Positions 1 to 11,700 of a stretch of 64,000 nucleotides of DNA are shown piece after piece. The stretch spans positions 35,383,469-35,447,468 of the forward strand of contig BTRK01000005.1 in assembly GCA_036245805.1 (NCBI GenBank), in the 5' to 3' direction. Source of the stretch: Pristionchus mayeri (taxonomy: Eukaryota; Nematoda; Chromadorea; Rhabditida; Neodiplogasteridae). The notes below the pieces were generated by a model that was not told the origin of the DNA, searched no databases, and worked only from the letters and a program-made list of their open reading frames with translations. The translations under genes and the position numbers were made by a program. Each line of letters begins with the position of its first letter. The first letter of the stretch is position 1.

Positions 1-490
1 CCAATTTTTGGAGATTCATAACTATGTAGGAACCGTACATAAAAATCTGGTTTTTGCTTTATCATGTTCACAATGTTGTAGATATATGATTCCCAACATT
101 TTAGAGTGTTTGGATATATTGCCTGCCCGCGGCGATCGTTTATCGGAGGTGCACCGTGGTCCTGATTGCATGACCCTTCGATAACATGTTTGTGGGAGAG
201 TTAAGGAAAACTCATGTTATTGTGTGTACAAGCCCAACATGTCCTGGAGAACTGATCCCCATCTTTTTGAAATGTTTTAACAACTTTGGGCACAGTTGGA
301 GATTGAGCGCAGACGAAAATAGCGGGCCGGGGACACGAAAGTGCCTCCGAGAAACAATCGCCGCGGACAGGAAAGATATCCAAACACTCTAAAAAGTTGA
401 GTATCATATATATAGAACATTATGAGCATGACTAAGCAAAAAACAGATTTTTATGTACGGTTCCGACATAGTTATGAATCTGCAAAAAGT
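1..490. repeat. Fold-back (long inverted repeat) element
   Basis: Both ends carry the same sequence in opposite orientation. The segment at about 5-60 (around AACCGTACATAAAAATCTG) reappears reversed at about 430-485, and the inner block near 100-160 reappears reversed near 340-400. The arms are about 200 bp with a short unique centre, and they differ at scattered bases. No transposase is seen. This is typical of a non-autonomous fold-back element. The left end may run beyond the window. Confidence 0.75.
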
Positions 491-1075
491 GGTCATGTGA
501 AAAAGTGATATTTTCATGCCCTGAGGGCAAATATTGATCGATCGTTTCGATATTCTCAGGATAATCGGGTATTGTGATGACGATAATTTTTATGCTTTGA
601 ACGAGTCTCTAGCTAGTCTAGAAGCCGAGTTCTGAATTTGCGACAACGTTTTTGCAGCAAGGCTGCAGCAAATGTGCGACCGAGCAGCAACTTCAAATTT
701 TTATTCTGGATAGGCCTCGGTCCAATCTCCAACGTCAGAAAGTTTGGCAAGATGGAAAAAATCTATATAAGAATAACGCCTGTTTGAAAAAGTGAAATTC
801 GATTGCGTCATCACTACGCAATCAATGATGAGGCAACTGATGACGCAATACTCACATCGTATTCCTCGATGGATTTAGTATGTAGAGCCACAAGATCCAA
901 GTTGCTAAATTAATCGGCGCAAAAGTTATAACAAAATTACAAAAGGTATCAATACTTTCCGGCGCTAATGTATGCTATTTCGTTCGAAATAACGTTAACA
1001 AAAATTGAAATAGAATAGGCAATTAATGACGGTTAAAACGACGAGTGGATAATTGGACAATAGGGCAAGGTGGAT
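491..1075. other. Non-coding stretch, nothing recognised
   Basis: No exon, RNA gene or clear repeat was recognised. The lower end may include the 3' untranslated part of the adjoining non-LTR element, which is on the minus strand. Confidence 0.4.
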
Positions 1076-2038
1076 CTACTCAGGGGAACTAGTTTGATTC
1101 TCGGAATTTACTAAAAGCCTTGCCGCTCTTGGAAAGAAGCTATTGTGTCTGTAGTTGTGGTTCGATCCAGGATTATTGAAGTTCATACCGTTTCTAGTGT
1201 AGTAAATTTTGAAATAATGTGGTTTTCGGTTGGAAATACTATATTTGCCTCGAATGAGATTTGTGGCTACTCTAATATCAATCGCTATTCTACGCTTCTC
1301 TAGGGACTCAATGCCTAATTTCTTGTTGCGATCTGGAGCAGTGGGCATGTTTTCCCAAGTATGATTAAAACAGTGCATAAATAAGCGTCTTGTGAAGTAG
1401 TTCTGCACTTTTTCGAGTTCTTTTTTATCCTTATTTTGATACGGGTTGAAGACGCAGGAAGCGCTTTCTAAAATCGGTCTAATGTACATTGAGTACCTTT
1501 TGACGAGTACTTCTATATTTTTGGTTCGTAAGGCTCTGAGGGTAGTGTGACAGGCAGTTTCGCCTTTAGTGTATACGGTAGAACAATGGTCGGAGAATGA
1601 TAGGTTTTTCTGGATGACAAAGTCGAGGTCTTTCACTATTTCTTTTTGTTCCAAAGTTGTGGTTCCAATAGTATATGTTCGCTTTGTATTTGCTCTACCT
1701 AGGTGCTATGAGTTACACTTATGCGCAGCAAGCGGGAGTTGCCACTCTTCAGACCAGTTTACGATAGTGTCAATCGCAGCTTGTAGAGGGGCATGCGAAT
1801 ATCCCTTCCCAAATAATCGATATATTTTTATGTCATCGGCATACATTCTCGCAATGACTCCGTGGTTTTGAACTAGGGCAGGGATTTCTGAGGTGTAAAT
1901 AAGAAATAGTAAGGGGCCTAAGACTGAGCCTTGTGGAACGCCGCTAGTTACAGGCATTGAGGTAGAAAGCGCATTATTAGAGCTAGTTTGAGCGCATTTC
2001 ATGGCTCTTACGTGCGCTTGGCCCTTCCCACAAGGTTT
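1076..2038 (-). pseudogene. 5'-truncated non-LTR retrotransposon, reverse transcriptase C-terminal part
   Basis: Read on the minus strand, the stretch from about 2002 gives the reverse transcriptase signature GVPQGSVLGPLLFLIYTSEI, then ARMYADDIKIYR with the catalytic YADD box. It then passes into a thumb and C-terminal region rich in Arg/Lys (LVKRYSMYIRPILESASC). The two halves, 2002-1709 and 1705-1076, are in the same frame and are separated only by one TAG at 1708-1706, after the residues HKCNS. Upstream of 2002 a short piece (LVGRAKR) continues in another frame, then similarity ends. It resembles LINE clades of the jockey/CR1 type. It lacks the endonuclease and the first half of RT, so it is dead on arrival, but only lightly mutated. 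Confidence 0.85.
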
Positions 2039-2186
2039 AGCGTTTTATCGAGCGTTTCTGTAGTTCCTGCGCATGTGTTAGAGCGGTAGTGTCATTGATT
2101 TCCGTTTGCTTTATTGCAATAGTTATCTTAGTACAATTGTAGGTGTAGAAATGAGCGCTTAACCGCTTAACCGCTTAACTAACTCT

Positions 2187-2217
2187 GTTTTTGCAAACAG
2201 AGTTAGTTGTTCCTGTA
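2187..2217. repeat. Short perfect palindrome
   Basis: AACTAACTCTGTTT, a TTGC loop, then its exact reverse complement. It follows three tandem copies of AACCGCTT. A similar TAACTCTGTTT core ends the hairpin at 36.2 kb, so both may be ends of one MITE family. Confidence 0.6.
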
Positions 2218-2388
2218 TTTCACTAATAGTAGTTTATTGTTAAAAAAATTCTAAGGATGTTGATAATACAACGTGGGTTCATGACTTCAAAATCACAATC
2301 ATCAGTTCGAAGCTGTCAGTTTAGAATTTTCTTATTTTCATGTTTACTTCTAGCTGTGGTATTGCATACATAAACGATCATTTGAAGC

Positions 2389-3677
2389 CCTCCCATTATC
2401 GATATCTCAAATTTCTGTAAGAATGGAATGGGCAATGTCACTCTGGTGATTGGGGACAAGAAATTGCGAGGGACTTGGGGACACTCTGGTGATTGGGGAC
2501 AAGAAATTAATCCGAGTTTCGAAGGAGGTGAGCTATCAATTTATGATTTTTTAAGTAAGTGATAATTTCATGTATTTTTTCAAATCTTAATTTAATGAAA
2601 TTATAAAAAATATATTTATTTATAAAGCTAAGGAGGATTTTTAAATAGAATTAAGTAGCAATGAAAAAATTAATTTATTTTTGATTACATTCGTATTTAC
2701 AGTATCTTTCCATTCATTCTCTTGTATTCGCTGCCATGTTCTTCGGCAATTTCGCTGAGAAAGACAAGGAAGAAGTGGAGATCAATTATGTTATTTATGA
2801 GGCTAGTCAATACCCTTTAATTGAAATAATTGTAATATCTTGAGGAATTCCTTGATGTGCTTCAGTTTATCTACGTTCGATCGGAGGTGCAGAGTAAGCT
2901 CCAATTTAAATATTTTGTAGATTTAAGGCAATGTAGATTACGCGGTGTCGTGTCTTTTGAAGCTGGCAGATCGATTCCAGATGGAGGTATTTTTAATTTT
3001 GGTGTTTTAATCGACGAGCAGTGTTCGAATTATTATGATGAAAGTATTCAATTAAGTGCGTTCTGAATCAATCAGAGAAACATCTCATCCATTCGACGGG
3101 ATTCGATATTACTTCTAAACTCGTTCTGGCCGATCAGTACAGACTCACTTCTCTCAAGGTAATTAGCACAGTCTGTACCATATCCTACGCTTATTCTATA
3201 CCATTTGTTAGCCAAATACATCATTTTGGTAACTAAATACATATATAGGGATAATTATCAATAGTTATTTTTCAGGAACACTGCTTCGACTCACTCAAGA
3301 GCGACCGTGATGTAACGGAGAAAGTAAAGGTACCTATATGTATTTTACGATGGTCATGCACGTGCAGATCTGAAGAATCACGGGAAAATGTATCGAACTT
3401 TAGGGTTCAAAACTGCTCCTGTTCTCAATTTACACCAATTCTTAATGATTCTTTCTGAAAATACATTTTCCAGACGTCTTCCGAGTTTGCAAACTTTTCT
3501 GAGGAGTTGAAGACTAAGATCGAATCGATTGAGTTCCCCTCTCTTTCGGAAAACGAGGAGGAAGACCAGGAGAGTGATGATGCTCTGGATGATAAGGATG
3601 ATGAAGAAGAGGAAGAGGAAGATGATGAAGAGATGGGAGAAGAGAGTGGTGAAGATGAAGAAGCGAACGATAATTAG
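2389..3677 (+). pseudogene. BTB-domain gene (bath/MATH-BTB family), MATH part missing, frameshifted
   Basis: The exons follow the family pattern. A BTB first strand (NFCKNGMGNVTLVIGDKKL) lies near 2410-2465. The next exon, at 2700-2802, encodes YLSIHSLVFAAMFFGNFAEK and ends at a GC donor (GCTAGT). Next come EFLDVLQFIYVRSE (2845), YAVSCLLKLADRFQME (about 2936-2986), CVLNQSEKHLIHSTGF...LADQYRLTSLK (to 3160), EHCFDSLKSDRDVTEKVK, and a last exon ending in a strongly acidic tail with TAG at 3675-3677. A 43-bp tandem duplication in the first exon (2439-2481 repeated from 2482) changes the frame, and no MATH exons lie upstream. BTB proteins of this kind act as CUL3 adaptors. An expressed BTB-only form starting downstream cannot be ruled out. 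Confidence 0.7.
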
Positions 3678-5460
3678 TCACTTGATCGTCCATCCCTTTT
3701 CATTTGTCGTTGATATCGAATTTTCCCAATTCCGATTTGAAATAACCTCACGTAAACCCAATTTGAATATTCTCTGAATTTTCTGTTCATTGCTCTTGTT
3801 GTTTCATTTCCGTCCAATCGCTGTTATTCGCAGTGAGATAAAGAAGTTGTGTTGAAATGTTTTTACCTTGGTGGAGATCCAATAATAAGATAAGATGGAA
3901 TTGTGTTGAACAGCCATGTCTCGGTTAGGATTATGATATCAGATTGTGTGATTATAGAGGTAGGATCGAAATGGATCAAGCTCATTAAAGAGAGATCAAA
4001 TGTTGCAATACTTGCATGATACGGTTATCGTCGCTGGCTAGGACTGAGCTAGTTGGGGGGGGGGACAGCAGTGAGGGGAGTGGACAGGGAGCGAGAAGTG
4101 AGAGAACGGGGCGGAAGCAAGCCTGGTCAGAGCTGCTCTGTGTATCGAACTTCAGAGGGAAATATATCTCTGCGGGGCATCGAGGAATTCCATGTACTTG
4201 CCAATATCATGAACACTCGGGTCAGGTGAAGCTGCAGGCTCCATCTCGCCCCGGGAGGAAGACGGAGACGGATCAAGGAGAAAAAGAGAACGCTTGGGGG
4301 AGGGGAGTGGTCATTATGGGAGAAGTCAAGTGAAAACAAAGAACAAATGGCAGGAGAAGTGACTATGAAAAGGAAACTAAGTACCGATTGGTCCGGTAAA
4401 AGAGAGAGAGAAGGGAAGCAACCTCTGAAGGAGGTGAGAGAGATTAGAGTTCTCTTTCGATATTCGTGTATCATTGTCAAGGAGCGACGCTCCTTGGTAT
4501 GTCTGTGATCTATGATATCCCGATGATTCAGGGAGGCGGAGCAATGGATGCGAGAGAAGGAGAGAAAGCAGATTTGACCCGTGCGAAGAAGGGAGACGGC
4601 CGGTCCCTCGGAGACCGCTATTGTATTATGTTCGCTGTTTGATAAACCGTTTTTGCCTGTATCTATTGTACTGCTTATCGCATATAATTGGGTCAATGGG
4701 ATTCATGAGTTCATTATGAATTGCATTTCTATTTGTTTAATTTGGTAAATTTTACTCATTAGTATGATGATAATGTTCGGCAATCGAAATTCACAGCATT
4801 CTAGCTCGACAGAAAAGGGAACTGGATCGAACTGCAACCAGGGAACTTGAAATCCTACTGAAACATAAAATCTCCCTCCATGAATCTCCCACTCGAGGCA
4901 CGAAACTGATTAGGCGGATGAATGTTTCACTTCACCTATGAGAATCAAAAGTGCTCAGATTGCTCAAATTGGCGAATTGCATTTGTGTTTCAGAGTGTTA
5001 ATATATCGAAGCGCTTTCAAACAGCATATTCCCGCATTTTTGCAGTTCCGGGTTTTGCGGGAAAATTGAAAATTTTAATCCCTTTGTCTACTCTTTTCTG
5101 GAGAGAACAATAGGGGTCAGAACGCTGTGAATTCAAATTGTGGCTATCTTAGAGCAACCCCAACAAAGCGAAAACTTCAAAGAGGCAGTTACTAAGTATA
5201 AAACATATTCCATAATCATGAGATACTTCGGTGCAACACAACTTCTTTATTTCACTGCTAACAATAGTGAGTGGTGAGAAATGAAGATACATATCAGATG
5301 AAGACAACATTAAAAGAACCATAAACATACATTTACGTTTTGTCACTTCGAAATAGTTGTTAAAATATGAAATCAACAACATGGGAAAACGACGAGTCAT
5401 GGAATAACCATTTTGCTAGTTCAAATGCGAACAGTTTGTTGTTATTCGACTCCCCCTCCT
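3678..5460. other. Intergenic, convergent 3' ends; purine-rich block
   Basis: This lies between a plus-strand and a minus-strand BTB gene that converge. It contains the conserved 3' motif (CAGTGAGATAAAGAAGTT at 3832-3849; a near copy on the minus strand at 5240-5257), a G/A-rich stretch at about 4050-4330, and a small palindrome CAAGGAGC-GAC-GCTCCTTG near 4479. The longest open frames here look like composition artefacts. I see no gene. Confidence 0.5.
3832..3849 (+). terminator. Conserved 3'-flank motif, possible 3'-end/poly(A) region
   Basis: CAGTGAGATAAAGAAGTT lies about 155 bp after the BTB stop. Near-identical sequence follows other BTB genes: minus-strand 5257-5240, plus-strand about 24,618-24,637 and about 32,147. 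The GATAAA/AATAAA core could serve as a poly(A) signal. Function is inferred from position and conservation only. Confidence 0.4.
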
Positions 5461-7541
5461 CTAATACCATTCATCCTCCTGCCCATCATCAGAACTGTTC
5501 TCATATTTCTTGGGGATTTTTTTCTCAATCCACTCAAGAGCAGCCCAAGGATTTGCAATTTAATATAAAATAAATCAACAGTAATAAAACTTCCTTTCGG
5601 CTCTTTAAATGTTCAATATTGATATAGATATGGCTTCTCAAAATGTATAAATCTAACTTTCTCAAAAATCAGAAATGTACCTTCACTATCTTCGTGAGAT
5701 TGCGATTATTCTCGAGCAACACGTAACACTGCTTCTGAAAATATCAAACTACATTTCCGATACAATTCTTTCTATAGATTATTCTAAATAACAATCGAAG
5801 AGAAATTTAAAAACGGAAAGAGAGAATATAATAAGCTCGACTCCTTACCTTGAGAGCAGTGAGTCTGTACTGGTCAGAAAATGCCAATTTGGCAGCAACA
5901 TCGAATCCCATCGACTGAGTAAGATGATTCTCCAGCTGTTTCATCGCAAGCTGTGAATGATGTTGAACACAAATTGATTATGATTCCCAAAACTCACGAA
6001 AATTTTTAGAATTGACATGCATGCCTACTTTTAAATTTCTATCTTTAAATCATTTTCCGGCCTGATGAGAACCGTCGGATGAGAACTCACCGGATGAGAA
6101 CCAAAAAAGTACCCTTCTCCAGCATGTACACGGTAAGTTAACAAAGTGTCACGTTCTACAGAAAGGTTTATTTTTGGTTTACCTCCGGTGAGTTCTCATC
6201 CCGCGTAGTGCCCGTTTTCCCTACATAAGGCATTCGGGCAGATTCAAATAATAATTTTTGTGGGTGTTGGGAATCTTTAATTGCAGTGATAAATAATCAC
6301 GGATCCATACATCCATCTGGAAACGATTGGCAAGGGCCAAAAGGGAAGGTACCCATTGATCTGTGAAATACAAATTGAAACGCGCACAAAGATAAAAAGT
6401 AAAATAATATTACCCGAAATCTTCAGCGACTGATAGATCAATTGAAGAAGATCGAGGAAATCCTAAGAGTAATACAAAATATAATTTTTTTTTAAATGTA
6501 ATCACTAACCGCGTAGTGGACATCCTTGATTTCCACTTCTTCCTTCTCTTTCTCGTCGAAGAACATTGCAGCAAAGACGGGAGAATATTTGGCCAAATAC
6601 TGCGAATATATTGATAATCAGTACGAAATAGAGCAAACAAAAAAATAAAACGATGGCCTAAGTTTTATATAAAATATCCAATTAACGAATACCACCTCAC
6701 CCATAGGTGGTCAGTGACCACTGGTCACCATTGAATCCAACTTCAAGACCCCACTGGTTTGGAGTTACCACTCAGTCGGGAAATACATTTGTACAACCCC
6801 CCCCCTCCCATTTCCCGATTTTTGACACCAACCCCACCGGTATTTGGTTCTCAGGTTCAAGAGCAGAATTTGGCCAGATCTTGATGAGAAAGTGGACTAG
6901 AATCATGCCTTACCAGCACCAGAACAACGTTAAACTCACATCCTTGGAATTATTTCCATATCGAATTTAATGATTTCGATGTTGAAGATCAAAACGGCCG
7001 TTTTGTGGTAGTCGGCCTATAATAAGTATTAATCTGTGATATAGACTGCACTATATTTAGATAATAATTTCAATATAAGAATTAAGAAAAATTTAAGAAA
7101 AAAAACCTTTGAAGGGTTGAGAGTATCCATGTGAACGCTAGCATTGGCGTTCTCAATGATACGAGCAATATTATGGAATTCCGTAGATCTCTGTGACCAA
7201 TTTAGGTAAAAGTAATATTTCCCTGGACAAACCTTAGAATCACGAACGAGCATCGGAACAATATTGTAAATTCGATGCCACCAATATTAACTTCACATAG
7301 CCAATCTCCACTTCTTTTGCAATCACATGAGAGAGTAACATTTAATGAATGATTGTAGGGATTAGGTCGGGGATGATCGATCAGACTCATAGATGCTTTC
7401 CTGAGAAGTTGTTTTCTCTCCTAGTTCTCACCATTTGAATCCTCCCTTATCGAACACTTCCGATTCCACCTTTCCCGCTGTAAGTTTCGCTCCCACGTCA
7501 TCAATCTTCCAATGATGAACGAACTTGGAAATACCGGTCAT
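5461..7541 (-). CDS. MATH-BTB domain protein (BATH family)
   Basis: A complete gene layout. ATG at 7541 follows TTTCAGG, a likely trans-splice acceptor. The first exon reads MTGISKFVHHWKIDDVGAKL and ends at GGFKW. The next exon carries the MATH core (LNVTLSCDCKRSGDWLCEVN), then a degenerate-looking MATH end (RSTEFHNIARIIENANASV). The BTB part follows: YLAKYSPVFAAMFFDEKEKE, DFLDLLQLIYQSLKIS and QWVPSLLALANRFQMD. The BACK-like tail is QLENHLTQSMGFDVAAKLAF...LTALK, then KQCYVLLENNRNLTKIVK. The last exon (WIEKKIPKKYENSSDDGQED) ends with TAG at 5463-5461. MATH-BTB proteins link substrates to CUL3 ubiquitin ligases. I could not place the exon for the start of the BTB strand, and the acceptor of the last exon is weak, so small errors are likely. 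Confidence 0.72.
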
Positions 7542-8180
7542 CCTGAAAGAGGTTGTTTCCATAAATGATATCGACAGTACAGGCAATGTAAACAAATGCA
7601 ATCTTCAACATTATGCGAGAGAGAATGAGATTGAATGCGTGTGGACTCACTGGCTACGGGTAGTGTGCAAACGCGGGTGATGAAATAAATAATGATTTAT
7701 TTCTGTTTACACACCGAGAAATGTGAGAGAATTAAGTAGGATGGTAGTATTAGGTGTGGTAGAATTAACTAGGATTGGACGGGGGAGTGAGTGAGTGACT
7801 GCAGTTTAGCCCGGAGACAGCGGTCTCAGTAAGCTGGTTGACTACAGTGACGAAATAGGGTGACTTGAGATTCTCGTCTGGAGAACTCTTGACAGTGGAT
7901 TACGAAATTATTACACGAGTGCTGACACAGGGCAATAGAGAGAAGCAGTTGGAGCGCGTGTACAACTATGAGAGGACATCGACAGTTAGCGAGGGAACTG
8001 TGGAGCAAGAATGGAAAATGAGTTGAACAATAGAGTGCGAAGGTAGAAGGACCACCGAAGTCATCGCGAAAGGGAGCGCCGATAAGATAAGCGTAATCGA
8101 AACAGGCTTATTCCGCACGAGAACCCAAACGCGGGAAAGTAAAATATTCTAAAATAGTAATGGCTCCGGCTTTTTAGCGC
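7542..8180. other. Upstream region of the MATH-BTB gene
   Basis: No coding signal. It contains a short self-complementary AATAAATAATGATTTATT near 7685. Otherwise nothing was recognised. Confidence 0.4.
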
Positions 8181-8185
8181 AGGAT

Positions 8186-8318
8186 GCGCGCCACTTTTGC
8201 GAAGCTGCGCTGCCACGCACTCCTCGTTTCACATACTCTCTCGTCATCGATGCTCAGAGAGAAAGAGCGTGCAAACGAGGAGTGCATGGCGGCACCGCTT
8301 CGCAAAAGTGGCGCGCAC
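8186..8318. repeat. Fold-back element, family A (copy 1)
   Basis: The left end GCGCGCCACTTTTGCGAAGC is the reverse complement of the right end (8299-8318). The block CGCACTCCTCGTTT also pairs with AAACGAGGAGTGC, and an inner AGAGAGAAAGAGC section completes the hairpin. Related copies lie at about 34,612-34,735 and 57,790-57,892. The open frame through it is an artefact. Confidence 0.75.
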
Positions 8319-8773
8319 CCTTCGGTGAGGGAAAAGTACGCAGAGTGGACGCGGCTGACTTGGGATTGATTACGGTACTATAACAAAATCATTTTATATG
8401 GTGAATTAAATTATCAAAGCCGGGCATTTCACATACACGTAAATCGTTTCATCAACCAGCAATTTGGACCGTGAAATGCTGTCATTGTGTAGTGGAAAAT
8501 TTTAAAAACAAATCAATAAAATTAGTTCCTAATTCAAAAGTTTGACTAGCGATTACGGTGCTTGATTTCAGTTTCGAAACGCGTTTCTCGCCGTCTTTAT
8601 CGATTTTCGCTTGTGTTTTCGCCGTATTTATTACATTATTTGTTCGCAGATGCTTCGCTCGCGTGGGTTCAAGCGGGTGTCGCGTATGATTCGCGTAAAC
8701 TCACGCGCGTCTCCCCTCGAGAGCGAGAAACGCAACGAAAATGTGGTTCGAGGATCGAAGTTAGTCGAATCTG

Positions 8774-11700
8774 AAGCTCACTAACGAACTCACCGAAGAT
8801 GGGCGAGATTTCTGGGCGTTCAAGGTTAGTGGAGTTTCCTTTTTGCTCTTAGAAAATATCCAAAACGCGCTCAACAAGACTCACGATCGTGCGCTCTGTT
8901 TAAAAGTAGCAGCACTTGTTTTTGATTGTGTTTTCGCCTTCAATTGGTGCCTTCAAAACGATATAGCATCAGCATCCCGCTATGCGCCACATGTGATAGA
9001 GACATCGACGCTGATTTCCGATATATCAGTCGATTTCATCAACCTGATGCTGTCCTAACGTTCACCTAACGGAATGCTGAATGCAACGGAGTTAATCAAT
9101 AATTTTTAATATTAAGATCGACTTCACGATCGTCGCTTTCTCATGTCTGGGCGACGACTAATTTGCTCAACCTCCCCAAGCTCATCCACGAAAATGGCGG
9201 TTGTAAGTCCTATTCTTTTGACGATTTTATAACAGTTTGTGTTCTTCTCTTCTACTTTTCCAAATTAGTAAAGATAATGCCAACAGACTTGTCAGAGTAC
9301 GTTGTTAGAGTACGAATGATTGACATATCTGGGCTCTTTGAAGCTCCATGCTGTCGTTCTTTCTTCCTTCGTTATGGCTAACCTCGTTTGCTCTCATCTT
9401 ATGTCTCATGTTTCCCAAGAAACTAGGCTAGAAGCAAAACGAAAGAGTAGAACTACCAGAAGAAGTAAACTATGCGTTTTTGGAAAGTTGAAATATCGAT
9501 CTTTTGTTTAAAAATAATAATATTAATATATTTTCAGTAGCCTTCGTTGCAGCGTACGGCGCGTGTCTCCTCGTCTGCTGTTTGCCAATCATCTTACTGG
9601 AATTGAGCATTGGCCAGCTGATTGGACGTGCGCCCGTCATCGCCTTCTTCAATCTGTCGCCCATCTTCAAGGGTACGGTAGCTGCACCACAATTGTCAAA
9701 CTAGTACCGTAACCCGATTATTGATTTTTCCAGGTGTTGGCGTCTCTCAACTGCTCTTCACCTTCGTTTTCCTCATAGTGAACACTCGGTATCTCGGCTG
9801 GCTGCTGCTCTTCATCTATCACATCTTCTGAAGTCTGGCTGGGAAGACCGGGCGAGAAATTTGAATTTTGAACTTGCCTCCATTTTTACAATTTTATTTT
9901 TTCTACTTAAAATGCCTCAGTTTTGATGAATATTTATTTCTGATATTTTTGATTGTATTATTTTAGATCTGCCATGGCTGTCGTGCAAGAGCTTCCCCGA
10001 GATGATATCTGCTCCCTGCAGGTATACTGTAGTTTCTGAATGGTTCGAATTGCCGCCAAAAATCTTCGAAAACAAAAAAGAAACGTTCATTTTTCTACAG
10101 AGAGGCCGGTTCGCTGTCCAACTTCACTAATGTCTCCACTAAGCTGGCTGTTGTGCAGTACGAGAGCTCGCTCATGCAGTTCATGAAGTACGTTTATTGA
10201 AATTTTATTTTAGAAAAGTCATTCCTCGATCCCCTTAAGGGATTCTCCTATCGTAACCATATACCGTGTTCCAGCGCGCTCGAGCGGCCGATGTCATCGA
10301 TCGATGCTCTTGGAGATCTGGAGATCTTCCCGCTGGTGGCGTACGGTGTCATCTGGGCAGTCGTATTCTGCACCATCTGCTTCGGAGTACGGTGGATGGG
10401 CAAGGTACGGTGATCGAAAACTGACTTTTAGTTGTATTAGATAGCTTCGCGCGAAACAGCGCTCGAAATTTAATTTTCTTATGTTTTCGACACTCTCAAT
10501 CTTACATTTTCAAGCTACATTATGCCTATCTTCCCTACTGATGATGGCCCAATTTTTTTCCAGTTTCTGACTTATTTCCCTCTTTACTATTAGATTTGCC
10601 CAGAAAATTGGGAATTCGGATTGAAAAGGAAACGTGGGGTGCGTCCAAACATGTAGAAAATCGAGATGAGGAAATTCGATTTTTTTTCGAATTGAGATAT
10701 TGCCTATTTTTTATGCGTGATATTTTTGCCCTACCTTAGTACAGTTATAAACTAAATAGATTTGATCGTGGATCACAATGGCTCGGCTTAGAACTATATA
10801 CTCTTTATGTTAGCAAAAAAATGGAATGCGTCTTCTTACGGCAACTTGGCCGACCCTCTCCCAGAACGAAAATTCCCTTCAAAATAATACTCTAAGGGTA
10901 ATTTTCAACGAGGAATCGAATGAAACAATAAAAAAGCGTATAAGTATAGCATACACATTTAGGACGATTTTTTGAATCATTCAAACGGACAGAACTTTTT
11001 TCGCAAATGAGCTGGCTTGTCACTGCCAACAGTAAAAAGTCTTATCTCAACGAGATCTTTCAGAATATGTATACATGTATTTGGTTTAGATAAGCCGTTC
11101 ACGATTTACAAAAACCGACCACTCAGATGCAGTGTAACACAGTAAATGAGGGGTTGGAGATACGGCTTTCTAAGGTTGATTTTCGAATTCTACGTGAAAA
11201 GTTACCCCTAGAGAGAATTTTAGGAGGAATTTCATTTTTTTACTGTACGGCTGACAGGTAGAATTGCTGAGTTCTCTCAGAAAGTCTCTCAGATTGCAGC
11301 TCTGGCATATCCTCGCCTATTTACACGACTTCCAGAACAAACAGGTGTGCTTGTTTTATTATAATGTCTTCAACATGAGAATCAACGCGCTTGTCATTTT
11401 TGTGCTTCACGATTTTTAGAAAACTTGTGGAGCAACAGTATTTTTCATTAATTTACGGGAAAAAATGACATCAATGTACTCGTAATTTTCATGTTTCACA
11501 ATTTACTGAAATATATACCAGGTGTGGAGCGGTCTACTTCTACTCGCGTGCGCCCTCACTCTGATGGCAGTCTATGTGAGTGGTCTCGAGTGGAATTTGA
11601 GGATTACGGTAGCTCATCACAGCGTGTCAGATGGGGGAAAATTGTTCATTTGCGTGGCCCGTCGATTCTCGGAGCGAAATCTCCCTATCACTGTGCCTAT

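Noticed and set aside
4016..4696. Long overlapping open frames on both strands (105 and 189 codons)
   Set aside because: Low-complexity purine/pyrimidine-rich translation, no splice pattern or family similarity; judged composition artefacts.
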